DNA of 64,000 bases, from assembly GCF_000633455.1 (NCBI RefSeq), contig NZ_AYMG01000019.1, positions 62,001-126,000 of the forward strand. The letters are read 5' to 3'. The notes under the pieces were generated by a model. The model saw only the letters and a program-made list of their open reading frames with translations, did no database searches and was not told where the DNA came from. A program made the translations under genes and the position numbers. This DNA comes from Pedobacter jeongneungensis (GTDB lineage: Bacteria; Bacteroidota; Bacteroidia; Sphingobacteriales; Sphingobacteriaceae). Position 1 is the stretch's first letter, and every line of letters starts with the position of its first letter. Below are positions 43,094 to 51,703 of this stretch, in pieces.

Positions 43094-43963
43094 ATGAACA
43101 TAGGAGCGCTCGAAGAGCATTATAAATTGGAACTTGCACCTTTATACGAAAGCGATGAGGCGAAAACATTATTTAGCCTGGCTGCTGAACAGGTTTTAGC
43201 TTTGTCTCCCGGTATATTAATGATCCAGAAAGATGCAGATGTCAGTTTCATTAATATGCAGAAATTTTTGAGCATTCTTAACGATTTGCAGATCGGAAAA
43301 CCCATTCAGCATATTTTAGAAGAAGCTCATTTTTATGGTCTGGTTTTTAAAGTTAACGAAAATGTATTGATACCAAGACCTGAAACAGAGGAATTGGTTG
43401 AATGGATAATCTCAGTTTGCAGTTCACAGTTTTCAGTTAACAGTTTTGCCCCCCCGAAAAAGCTGAGTCTACTAGATATCGGAACCGGCTCCGGTTGTAT
43501 ACCAATCACCCTTAAAAAACACCTACCGAACATCCGGGTAGCTACATTAGATGTGTCTGCTGATGCTATCGCAGTTGCAAAACAAAATGCCCGGCAAATT
43601 GGTGTAGATATCAATTTTATTAACGCAGATATTTTAACATTTCAATCTGAAGAAAAATTTGATATCATCGTAAGTAATCCGCCATATATCAGGTATTTAG
43701 AAAAAATTGAAATGCATAATAACGTACTTTTACACGAACCCCATTTGGCTTTGTTTGTAAGTGACGAAAACCCATTGATTTTTTATAAAGCAATCGCTGA
43801 TTTTGCTAAAACCAATTTAAAGTCAAATGGACAGCTTTTCTTTGAGATTAATGAACATTTAGGTAAAGAAACAGTTGATATGTTAAACGATAAAGGTTTT
43901 ATTAATATTGAGTTAAGAAAGGATATGCAGGGAAAGGATAGGATGGTGAGAGCGGAGATATGA
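43094..43963 (+). CDS. prmC: Peptide chain release factor N5-glutamine methyltransferase
   Basis: A 289-residue enzyme that methylates the GGQ glutamine of release factors. GKPIQHILEEAHFYGLVFKVNENVLIPRPETEELV leads into the SAM site LLDIGTGSGCIPITL, and the catalytic motif is SNPPYIR. ATG 43094 is preferred to 43085, because the latter falls inside the promoter -7 element. Confidence 0.94.
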   Translation: MNIGALEEHYKLELAPLYESDEAKTLFSLAAEQVLALSPGILMIQKDADVSFINMQKFLSILNDLQIGKPIQHILEEAHFYGLVFKVNENVLIPRPETEELVEWIISVCSSQFSVNSFAPPKKLSLLDIGTGSGCIPITLKKHLPNIRVATLDVSADAIAVAKQNARQIGVDINFINADILTFQSEEKFDIIVSNPPYIRYLEKIEMHNNVLLHEPHLALFVSDENPLIFYKAIADFAKTNLKSNGQLFFEINEHLGKETVDMLNDKGFINIELRKDMQGKDRMVRAEI

Positions 43964-44153
43964 TGAAGAATAGTCGGAAGTCAGAGGTCCGAAAGTCTGA
44001 AGATATGATGCGAATGAGGACACACTAAATCCAACTTTGTGTCTTCGTGCCTTTTTGGTAAAAAAAATGGCCACAGATGCTTGGAAAACATGGAAAATTA
44101 TCGCTTTGGGTAGGCACCTTAACCATTAACCATGATCTAAAAACCATCAACAA

Positions 44154-45053
44154 CTAAGCCCTCGGATGAAATTGCGTAATTACCTCTCTCAAATAATCTC
44201 TATCAATGTGTGTATAAATTTCTGTGGTGGTAATGCTCGAATGGCCCAGCATCTCCTGAACTGCGCGCAAATCGGCGCCGCCCTCAATTAAATGCGTAGC
44301 AAAAGAATGCCTAAAAGTATGCGGACTAATCGTTTTCTTTAATCCGGTGGCTAACGCGAGGCTTTTAATCAGGTTAAAAATAGAAATCCGTGAGAGCTTA
44401 GCCCCAAAGCGGTTTAGGAATATAAAATCCTCGTTTCCTTTTTTAATGTTTGCATGCACCCTAACTTCGTTAATGTAAATGTCAAGCAGTTTTAAGGCTA
44501 CACCTCCAATGGGTACCAAACGCTCTTTATTTCCCTTTCCAATTACTTTGATAAATTCGATCTGAGGAAATAAGCTGGAGATTCTGAGTTCTGTTAACTC
44601 GGTAACACGTAAGCCACAGCCATACAATACTTCCATAATGGCCTTGTTGCGCATCCCTTCTGGTTTTGAAGCATCTATTGCAGCAATCAGCTCATTAATT
44701 TCGTGGATATTAAGCGTGTCAGGTAATTTTCGACTCAGTTTGGGTGCTTCCAATAATGCGGTAGGATCATTACTGATTACATCTTCAAGCAATAAGTAGG
44801 AGAAAAAAGCTTTCAGTCCCGATATTACCCTGGCCTGTGTACTTGCCAGCATGCCCAGTTCATTTAACCATGAAATGAAAGATTTTAAGTTAGTTATGGT
44901 TATGTCTGTCAGTTTTGGCTCTTCATTTAAGGATTGAAAATACTGTGTCAATTTGCCAATATCGTTTAGATAAGCTTCAACAGAATTACCGGATAATGAC
45001 CGCTCCAGCTTTAAATACGACTTAAACCCTTTAATATATGATGGCCAAAGCAT
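44154..45053 (-). CDS. xerD: Tyrosine recombinase XerC/XerD (chromosome dimer resolution)
   Basis: A 299-residue site-specific recombinase. The N-terminal SAM-like core-binding domain starts FKSYLKLERSLSGNSVEAYLND. Catalytic residues are visible: Arg in GCGLRVTELTEL, Lys in GKGNKERLVPIG, HTFRHSFATHLIEGGADLRAVQEMLGHSS and Tyr in TTTEIYTH. Full length and housekeeping context favour XerD rather than a phage integrase. It is divergent from aroQ. Confidence 0.92.
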   Translation of the reverse strand: MLWPSYIKGFKSYLKLERSLSGNSVEAYLNDIGKLTQYFQSLNEEPKLTDITITNLKSFISWLNELGMLASTQARVISGLKAFFSYLLLEDVISNDPTALLEAPKLSRKLPDTLNIHEINELIAAIDASKPEGMRNKAIMEVLYGCGLRVTELTELRISSLFPQIEFIKVIGKGNKERLVPIGGVALKLLDIYINEVRVHANIKKGNEDFIFLNRFGAKLSRISIFNLIKSLALATGLKKTISPHTFRHSFATHLIEGGADLRAVQEMLGHSSITTTEIYTHIDRDYLREVITQFHPRA

Positions 45054-45114
45054 GCTTTTATATGAGATTTTTTATAACATTGCAACGTTACAACATTTAA
45101 CGTTACAACAGACA

Positions 45115-45531
45115 ATGAAAATACAAATTATTAACGGGCCAAACTTAAACTTATTGGGTGTTCGTGAGCCATCTATCTACGGAAATACCAGCATTGAAGA
45201 TTATATTAAAGAATTAAAATCAGTTTATCCGGAAATCGAAATTGAATACTACCAAAGTAATGTGGAGGGTGAAATTATTAATAAATTGCATGAAGTGGGT
45301 TTCAGTTATGATGGTGTAGTGCTTAACGCTGGTGGTTATACGCATACGTCTGTGGCCATTGCAGATGCTATTGCTGCTATTAAAACGCCTGTTGTTGAAG
45401 TTCATATTTCGAATATCTATGCCCGTGAAGAATACCGCCACGTTTCGTTGACGGGGAAAAATTGTCAGGGTGTTTTAACAGGGTTTGGAATGAAAGGTTA
45501 CCGTTTGGCGATCGAAAGTTTATTGGTTTAA
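45115..45531 (+). CDS. aroQ: 3-dehydroquinate dehydratase, type II
   Basis: A 138-residue shikimate-pathway enzyme forming a dodecamer. MKIQIINGPNLNLLGVREPSIYG is the N-terminal signature with the catalytic Tyr; NAGGYTHTSVAIADAI and VEVHISNIYAREEYRHVS carry the His and Arg of the active site. ATG 45115 is chosen because upstream codons (from 45052) overlap the divergent xerD start. Confidence 0.95.
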   Translation: MKIQIINGPNLNLLGVREPSIYGNTSIEDYIKELKSVYPEIEIEYYQSNVEGEIINKLHEVGFSYDGVVLNAGGYTHTSVAIADAIAAIKTPVVEVHISNIYAREEYRHVSLTGKNCQGVLTGFGMKGYRLAIESLLV

Positions 45532-45548
45532 TCTATTCTGATATTAAA

Positions 45549-45572
45549 CTGTCAGATGGTAACATCTGACAG
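45549..45572. repeat. gtcagatg hairpin repeat, copy 2
   Basis: A perfect 10-bp stem (ctgtcagatg / catctgacag) with loop gtaa. Its 20-base core is the exact reverse complement of 39325-39344. Confidence 0.85.
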
Positions 45573-45597
45573 CACTCAAAATTTTAGTTTACAGGTG

Positions 45598-45718
45598 ATC
45601 GTCATTGCGAAGCCAATTTTTCATGGGCTGAAGCAATCTTTGTAGCATGGCTTTCAAGTATGAAAGATTACTTCCCCAAAAAGTCGGGGCAGGCTATCAT
45701 ACCTTCTCGCAATGATGA
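45598..45718. repeat. gtcattgcgaag palindromic element (long form)
   Basis: The ends atcgtcattgcga and tcgcaatgatga pair, and gaagcaatctt / aagattacttc and ccccaaaaagtcgggg form inner hairpins. It is related to 31031-31079. Confidence 0.7.
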
Positions 45719-45876
45719 ACTTTCCTATTGAATCTGTTAGTATTTGCTAAGCGAAATGGAGAAATCTATAGGGTATGTTAAAAGATTTATCCACTGGGGT
45801 CGAAATGACGATTCGACTATACCTGTTACCATCATTCCTTTTTTAAAAAAAATAATCTGTGGAAATGACGAAACCC

Positions 45877-46890
45877 TTATTTCAACTTCGAAAAATACTT
45901 AATTTTCTTAATAAAAAATGCCCAAACAATGCTGTTATTGTATACACCGGTATGTTTGGCGTACTCTTTTTGAATCAATTTTCTTTTTTTATTTGTTTTT
46001 GATAAGGATTTAAGAAAATGCCAGTGTCCTTTAGTTACTGCCATGGTGAATTTTGGTTTTCCGGTGAGTAAAAAGTGCAACCAGGCAATAAAATCGATAA
46101 ACATTCGGATGGTAATCCTGAAAATTGCATCACCTGCAGGGAGGTTTTTCTGCATAATGATGAGGTTGTTCCTGAAATTGAGGTAAGTTTTAAATGGATT
46201 TTCCGTCTGTAAAGTTCCGCCGCCAACATGATACACTTCAGCATCCGGACAATACATAATTTTGTAGTTCAGGTTTTTTAAGCGCCAGCATAGGTCTATT
46301 TCTTCCATGTGGGCGAAAAGATCGGCATCCAATCCACCAGCTTCTCTCCAGCATTTGCTTTTAATAAAAAAAGCAGCTCCACTAGCCCAAAATACCTCTT
46401 TTTGTTCATTATATTGACCGTTATCAAACTCATAAACATTAAAAAGCCTTCCACGGCAGAAAGGAAAAGCATAAATATCAAGATAACCTCCGGCAGCTCC
46501 TGCGTATTCGAACTGGTTTTTGTTCAGTTGCCATTTAATTTTAGGCTGTGCAGCTGCAATCTGGGCATCACTTTCCATTAGGCTAATGATAGGTTTAATC
46601 CAGTTTGGAACAACTTCGACATCCGAATTGAGCAAAATGAAATAATCGGCCTCTACACGTTCTAAAACTTTATTGTAGCCTCCTGCAAATCCATAGTTCT
46701 GATCGTTTTGGATAATTTTAACAGTTGGAAAATTTTCTTGCAAAAATGAAACTGAATCATCTGTTGAGGCATTATCGCCCACAACAATTTGTAGGTTATC
46801 ATATTCGGAAAGCAAAATTCCGGGTAAAAACTGCTTTAAATACGCTTTTCCATTCCAGTTTAAAATTACAACGGCTACTGATGGGTTCAT
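45877..46890 (-). CDS. Family 2 glycosyltransferase
   Basis: A 337-residue GT-A glycosyltransferase. VAVVILNWNGKAYLKQFLPG, VVGDNASTDDSVSFL and LLNSDVEVVPNWI (the DxD-like metal site) lead to a acceptor region with EEIDLCWRLKNLNYKIMYCPD. It resembles rhamnosyltransferase-like enzymes that build surface polysaccharide. It starts 5 bases after the acyltransferase stop, so both may modify the same envelope lipid. Confidence 0.9.
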   Translation of the reverse strand: MNPSVAVVILNWNGKAYLKQFLPGILLSEYDNLQIVVGDNASTDDSVSFLQENFPTVKIIQNDQNYGFAGGYNKVLERVEADYFILLNSDVEVVPNWIKPIISLMESDAQIAAAQPKIKWQLNKNQFEYAGAAGGYLDIYAFPFCRGRLFNVYEFDNGQYNEQKEVFWASGAAFFIKSKCWREAGGLDADLFAHMEEIDLCWRLKNLNYKIMYCPDAEVYHVGGGTLQTENPFKTYLNFRNNLIIMQKNLPAGDAIFRITIRMFIDFIAWLHFLLTGKPKFTMAVTKGHWHFLKSLSKTNKKRKLIQKEYAKHTGVYNNSIVWAFFIKKIKYFSKLK

Positions 46891-46895
46891 TCTTT

Positions 46896-47768
46896 TTATT
46901 CGGGTTTAAATTTCCAGCGCTTATGGCTCCAGAGCCAGTATTGTGGCTGTTCTTTTATAATGTTTTCTAAAAATTTAAAGTGCAGGTCAGTAATCTCAAA
47001 TTCGTCCATTTTAGCAGGTTCGAGGCACATGGGCAACACTTCTATATGGTAATAACCTTTTTTTACCACATTTACCTTAAAGTAATATATCGGTCTTTTG
47101 GTAGATTTTGCAATTTTTTCTACACCTAAAAGTGCTGCAGTAGGTTGATGCAGAAAGTCTACGAAATATTTGGTTTCTTCTCTGGTAGGGGACTGATCGC
47201 TCGCAAAACACAAAAGCGTAGGTTCATTTTTGTAAGCCGCCATGCCGCGTAGCGTTTGTCGCATAGCAATGAAAATGTTTCCATACCTGGTGCGCATACA
47301 ATCGAACCAGGTTTCGAAAATTTTATTTTTGATGGGTTTAAAAATAACCATGGTTTTAGCCGAAATGCTCAAGCCAAGTGCTAAAGTGCCTAATTCCCAG
47401 TTGCCATAATGGCCTGTACAGGCCAGTACACTTTCTCCGGCTTTAAAATGAACTTCCAATTGTTCCAAGCCTGTAAACTTTACCCTTTTTAACGTTTCAG
47501 CTTTCGAAATACTGGTCATTTTGATGATTTCAAAAATAAGTTCGGCTAAGTACAGGAAGAATTTTTTCTCTATAGCTTTAATTTCAGTGACAGATTTTTC
47601 TGGAAAAGAGTGGGTTAAATTCTGTCTGACAACTTTTTTTCGATAGCCTATAACGTAATAAAGCAGATAATATAGTAATCTTGCAAAAAAAAACAGCAAA
47701 GGCAGGGGGAGCAGCGACAACAGGTATAAAAAAAATACGCCAATGTGCGCAATCCCTCTTTTAATCAT
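46896..47768 (-). CDS. Lysophospholipid/lipid A acyltransferase family protein (LpxL/HtrB-like)
   Basis: A 290-residue inner-membrane acyltransferase. An N-terminal helix (FFLYLLSLLPLPLLFFFARLLYYLLYYVI) precedes the HX4E catalytic motif in CTGHYGNWELG and a PTREETKYFVDFLHQPTA segment. LpxL-type enzymes add secondary acyl chains to lipid A. An ornithine-lipid or aminolipid acyltransferase cannot be excluded. Confidence 0.88.
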   Translation of the reverse strand: MIKRGIAHIGVFFLYLLSLLPLPLLFFFARLLYYLLYYVIGYRKKVVRQNLTHSFPEKSVTEIKAIEKKFFLYLAELIFEIIKMTSISKAETLKRVKFTGLEQLEVHFKAGESVLACTGHYGNWELGTLALGLSISAKTMVIFKPIKNKIFETWFDCMRTRYGNIFIAMRQTLRGMAAYKNEPTLLCFASDQSPTREETKYFVDFLHQPTAALLGVEKIAKSTKRPIYYFKVNVVKKGYYHIEVLPMCLEPAKMDEFEITDLHFKFLENIIKEQPQYWLWSHKRWKFKPE

Positions 47769-47807
47769 TATTTTTAAAACGTTTCAGCTACAAACATAAA
47801 TTTTCAA

Positions 47808-48419
47808 ATGCAGAATACAGCTATACTTCCATTATTTTATCTTCCACCAGTAGGTTATTTTAGTTTATTGCAAAAGCTTGGGGAAGATTTTTTAATTGAA
47901 AAACATGAACATTTAGCAAAGCAGACTTACCGTAACAGGGCCAGTATTTATTCGCCTAATGGCAAATTGGATATTACCGTCCCTGTGGTTAAGGGTGCTA
48001 AAACACATACGAAAATGAAGGATGTACGGATTAGTTACGATTTTAACTGGCAGCGTTTACATTGGTTGAGTTTAGAAAGTTGCTACAGGAGTTCTGCTTA
48101 TTTCGAGTTTTACGAAGATGAACTATCACGCTTTTACCAAAACAAGTTCGAATTTCTGTTCGATTATAATTTCGAACTTTTAGAGTGGCTGAACAAAAAA
48201 CTAAAATTGAATAAAAGTTTTGAGGTAACGAGCGAGTATTTTGATAATATCCAACCAGAATTGGATTTCCGTTCCATTATGAACCCTAAAAAACAGGAAG
48301 ATATTGTAAACAATAAGCCATATTATCAGGTTTTTGAAGATAAACATCAATTCTTACCCAACTTAAGTATTGTTGATCTGTTATTTAACCAGGGGCCACA
48401 GGCCCGGCTATATTTGTAA
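47808..48419 (+). CDS. WbqC family protein
   Basis: A 203-residue protein with LPLFYLPPVGYFSLLQKL, a short YRNRASIYSPNGKLDITVPV core and KMKDVRISYDFNWQRLHWLSLESCYRSSAYFEFYED, the WbqC hallmarks. Relatives occur in O-antigen and aminosugar gene clusters, but the reaction is not known. It is divergent from the acyltransferase and 3 bases before corA. Confidence 0.88.
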   Translation: MQNTAILPLFYLPPVGYFSLLQKLGEDFLIEKHEHLAKQTYRNRASIYSPNGKLDITVPVVKGAKTHTKMKDVRISYDFNWQRLHWLSLESCYRSSAYFEFYEDELSRFYQNKFEFLFDYNFELLEWLNKKLKLNKSFEVTSEYFDNIQPELDFRSIMNPKKQEDIVNNKPYYQVFEDKHQFLPNLSIVDLLFNQGPQARLYL

Positions 48420-48422
48420 CAT

Positions 48423-49544
48423 ATGGGAAAAAACAAGCCACGCAATCGCCATAAACACTATAAAGTTCCTGCCCCTGGTACCAGCCCGGGTTTGTACGCC
48501 ATTGATGAAGAGGCGTTAAAGCCGCTCATTGTATTGCATACTTATAATGATAAAAGTTATAAGAAAACCGAACTGGAAAATATCAATAACATTGATAAAC
48601 TGATTGAGAACAAAGATTTTTATTACTGGTTCGATATCAAAGGCCTGGCTGATCCCAATATATTTGAAACCTTATATGCTAAACTGGACATTAGCAGGCT
48701 CGTGCTTGAAGATATCACCAGTTCATATCAGCGACCCAAACTGGATGAATACGATAATGATAAGTATATTTTTTCAGTAAGCAGGCATCTATATTTAGGT
48801 GAAGATAATGTACTCTGCAATGATCAGATCTCCTTTATTTTATCAGAACGGACACTAATTACCTTTCAGGAAAGTTATGCTGATTGTTTCGAACCGGTTA
48901 GGAAACGTTTGGAGATAGGCAAGGGTAATATCCGCATCGGTGGCAGCAGTTATTTGATGTATGCCATTATGGATGTAATTGTAGATAATTATTTTACGCT
49001 TTTGAATTTTTGGGGTGAAGAATTGGATGCAATTGAAGACCGCCTATATGATCATCCTGATAAAAGGATCATGTACGATACACAGGCCATTAAAAGATCA
49101 TTAATTACCATAAGGAAAGTAGCATGGCCAGAAAGGGATAAGTTAAATGATATTATCCGTACCGATAGTCCTTTAATATCCGATCTGACCAAAACCTATA
49201 TGAAAGATGCTTATGATCATTGCATCCAGATCATTGATTTTATAGAATCGTTAAAGGAGATTGCCTCAGCCAATATTGATATGAATTTATCGATCATCAG
49301 CAACCGGATGAACGAAATTATGAAGGTATTGACTATCATTTCGTCCATATTTATTCCATTAACCTTTATTGCAGGGATTTACGGGATGAACTTCAGCAGG
49401 GAAGATCCGGCAACAGGAAAAATACTGAAAGATAACATGCCTGAATTATATGCGGCACATGGTTATTTATACACCTGGATTGTGATGGCAGTGATCGCAG
49501 TTTTACAGGTGATCTATTTTTGGCGTAAAGGTTGGTTTAAATAA
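48423..49544 (+). CDS. corA: CorA-type magnesium/cobalt channel
   Basis: A 373-residue CorA. A large cytoplasmic domain with long helices (EELDAIEDRLYDHPDKRIM) leads to two C-terminal membrane helices. The first ends in the pore signature YGMNF, and the second is YLYTWIVMAVIAVLQVIYFW. It should form a pentameric Mg2+ channel. Magnesium transport recurs with mgtE 700 bases downstream, beyond a toxin-antitoxin pair. Confidence 0.94.
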   Translation: MGKNKPRNRHKHYKVPAPGTSPGLYAIDEEALKPLIVLHTYNDKSYKKTELENINNIDKLIENKDFYYWFDIKGLADPNIFETLYAKLDISRLVLEDITSSYQRPKLDEYDNDKYIFSVSRHLYLGEDNVLCNDQISFILSERTLITFQESYADCFEPVRKRLEIGKGNIRIGGSSYLMYAIMDVIVDNYFTLLNFWGEELDAIEDRLYDHPDKRIMYDTQAIKRSLITIRKVAWPERDKLNDIIRTDSPLISDLTKTYMKDAYDHCIQIIDFIESLKEIASANIDMNLSIISNRMNEIMKVLTIISSIFIPLTFIAGIYGMNFSREDPATGKILKDNMPELYAAHGYLYTWIVMAVIAVLQVIYFWRKGWFK

Positions 49545-49562
49545 AACTTTATTTTTAAAATG

Positions 49563-49577
49563 TACCAGTTTTTGGTA
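49563..49577. promoter_or_regulatory. Candidate ParD operator palindrome
   Basis: taccagtttttggta: 5-base arms tacca/tggta around 5 bases, 29 bases before the antitoxin ATG. ParD antitoxins usually repress their own promoter through such inverted repeats. Confidence 0.45.
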
Positions 49578-49605
49578 ACTTTAGTAATATTTTAAGATTA
49601 AAACA

Positions 49606-49857
49606 ATGGGACGAAATACATCTATGGCTTTAGGAGATCATTTTGAAAATTTTGTTGATGAAAGAATTTCCGAAGGAAGATTTAAAAATGTAAGTGAGGT
49701 TATTCGGGCAGGATTAAGATTATTGGAAGATGAAGAAAACAAGATCAAAATTTTAAGAGAAGCGCTTCAGGTGGGAATTGATAGTGGAATGGTTAAGGAT
49801 TTTGATCCGAAAAAACATCTTGAAATGTTGAAAGCCAAAAAGAGGAAAAATGGCTAA
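49606..49857 (+). CDS. parD: ParD-type antitoxin
   Basis: An 83-residue antitoxin. The N-terminus (MGRNTSMALGDHFENFVDERISEGRFKNVSEVIRAGLRLLEDEE) is the CopG/ribbon-helix-helix fold of ParD. The C-terminal part, with DFDPKKHLEMLKAKK, should wrap the toxin. It overlaps the toxin gene by 8 bases, the classic arrangement. Confidence 0.92.
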   Translation: MGRNTSMALGDHFENFVDERISEGRFKNVSEVIRAGLRLLEDEENKIKILREALQVGIDSGMVKDFDPKKHLEMLKAKKRKNG

Positions 49858-50152
49858 GTTCTCTCTTAGTAACAAAGCGCTTGAAGATTTAAGTGAAATT
49901 TGGGATTACACTTATGATGTTTGGTCTGAAAATCAAGCAGACAAATATTATAAGTTACTGATTGGATTTTGTACTCAGATTGCAAAGAAACCTGAAATAG
50001 GTAGAAATTATAAGGAGACAAACCAAAATGTATTAGGATTCAAAGCTGGTGAACATATCATTTTCTATCTGATAATTGATAATGGAGAAATCGAAATAGC
50101 TAGAATTTTACATGCTAAGATGGATTTAGGATCTAAAATGTCAGAACTTTAA
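49850..50152 (+). CDS. parE: ParE/RelE-family toxin
   Basis: A 100-residue toxin of the RelE/ParE superfamily. SNKALEDLSEIWDYTYDVWSENQAD, KPEIGRNYKE, GFKAGEHIIFYLI and IEIARILHAKMDL follow the family pattern. ParE toxins poison DNA gyrase and RelE types cut mRNA. The ParD partner favours the first. It appears intact. Confidence 0.92.
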   Translation: MAKFSLSNKALEDLSEIWDYTYDVWSENQADKYYKLLIGFCTQIAKKPEIGRNYKETNQNVLGFKAGEHIIFYLIIDNGEIEIARILHAKMDLGSKMSEL

Positions 50153-50244
50153 TTGTACTGTAAATGGTTAGCATTAAAAATCAATTATTGTAAAAAATCA
50201 ATTTTTAATATTTGTAGCTTTAGGGCGTTTTGGTTAGGTTATAG

Positions 50245-51594
50245 ATGCAGTCATTCGAAATAGATAAAAGCGACGTACTCAAGGTTAAAAATGCAATTTT
50301 AGCTGGTGATGAAACTTTGAAAATAGTTTTAGAGGAATACCATGCCTCAGAAATCGCGATTTTGTTCGAACGTTTGGATAAATCCGAACAGCGGCATATT
50401 ATAAACCTTCTTCCGGCAGAGATCGCCTCCGAAATTATTTCGGAAATGGATGAAGAATCCCATCCGGAGGATTTACTCTTTGAGCTTCACCCCGATAAAC
50501 GTACCGAAATTGTTGAGGAGCTGGATTATGATGATGCAACAGATATTATTTCGCAACTGGAAGACCACGAGCAGAAAGAAATTCTGGAAGATCTGACAGA
50601 AGATCATGCTTCAGAAATCAGGAACCTTTTAACCTACGACGAAAAAACCGCCGGTGGTTTGATGAACACAGAACTGATTTGTGTAAACATCAACCTCACC
50701 AAAAAAGACGCAATTGACGAGATCATCCGCCAAAGTGAGGAAATGGAGGAGTTTTATACCATTTACGTGGTAGATGACGAGGAGATTTTTAAAGGCATTG
50801 TTTCGTTAAAAGATATCATCAAAGCAAAACACAATGCCAAAATAACCGAACTGGTTAAAATAGATGCCGTTTATGTTCATCCTGATACCGACCAGGAGGA
50901 AGTAGCCAACCTGATTTCCCAATATAACTTAACCAGCATTCCGGTAATAGATGAACACCAGAAATTATTGGGAAGGGTAACTTTCGATGACGTGATCGAT
51001 GTAATGGAGGCAGAAAGTACCGAAGATATCTTGAAAATTTCAGGGGTATCAGAAGATGAAGAATTAAGTGGTAATTGGGTAGAAGCGGTGAAATCGCGTT
51101 TGCCCTGGTTGATTATCAATCTCGGTACGGCTTTTTTAGCTTCATCGGTAGTGCGTTATTTCGATCCGACCATTAAATTGATCCCTTCTTTAGCAGCCTA
51201 CATGACCATTATTGCCGGAATGGGCGGAAATGCGGCCACCCAGGCGCTTGCTGTAACCGTGAGGCGTATTTCACTTTACGATTTAACAGATAAACAAGCT
51301 TACAGAACTGTTTTAAAAGAGTTTACTGTAGGTTTAATCAACGGTGCATCTAACGGATTAATCGTATTTATTTTTGCTTTCTTTTTCGATGGAAACCCGA
51401 TGCTTGGTTTAGTTATCTTCCTGGCTATGACGGGTAATCTGATCATTGCAGGCATCACCGGTGCAGGTATCCCGCTTATTTTAAAAAGGGTAGGTATCGA
51501 TCCTGCCATTGCATCATCTATAATTATTACTACTTTTACCGACGTTTTTGGTTTCCTGTTAATTTTAGGATTGGCCAGTAAACTTTTACTATAA
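50245..51594 (+). CDS. mgtE: Magnesium transporter MgtE
   Basis: A 449-residue Mg2+ channel. The N domain (residues 1-130) is a MgtE superhelix with EEYHASEIAILFERLDKSEQ. Two CBS domains follow (TAGGLMNTELICV and SIPVIDEHQKLLGRVTFDDV). The five-helix C-terminal pore has GMGGNAATQALAV and TGNLIIAGITGAGIPLIL. The cytosolic part closes the channel at high Mg2+. Confidence 0.95.
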   Translation: MQSFEIDKSDVLKVKNAILAGDETLKIVLEEYHASEIAILFERLDKSEQRHIINLLPAEIASEIISEMDEESHPEDLLFELHPDKRTEIVEELDYDDATDIISQLEDHEQKEILEDLTEDHASEIRNLLTYDEKTAGGLMNTELICVNINLTKKDAIDEIIRQSEEMEEFYTIYVVDDEEIFKGIVSLKDIIKAKHNAKITELVKIDAVYVHPDTDQEEVANLISQYNLTSIPVIDEHQKLLGRVTFDDVIDVMEAESTEDILKISGVSEDEELSGNWVEAVKSRLPWLIINLGTAFLASSVVRYFDPTIKLIPSLAAYMTIIAGMGGNAATQALAVTVRRISLYDLTDKQAYRTVLKEFTVGLINGASNGLIVFIFAFFFDGNPMLGLVIFLAMTGNLIIAGITGAGIPLILKRVGIDPAIASSIIITTFTDVFGFLLILGLASKLLL

Positions 51595-51703
51595 TCAGGA
51601 TCTGCTTGATTTTTGGATTTCGGTATCTTTATCCGAAAGACTGGATACAGCACCTGTTAATTAACTAAGACGAATAAAATTAAATCTGTAAAATCTGATC
51701 CAC

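Larger units (their letters stand above)
45532..45876. other. Intergenic repeat cluster, no gene
   Basis: It contains the gtcagatg hairpin and the long gtcattgcga palindrome listed separately. The remaining 150 bases carry fragments such as 'gggtcgaaatgacg' of the same repeat style. Confidence 0.6.

Noticed and set aside
44154..45053. Integrase of a mobile element
   Set aside because: The length, intact Xer motifs and housekeeping neighbours, with no att duplications or cargo, indicate XerD.
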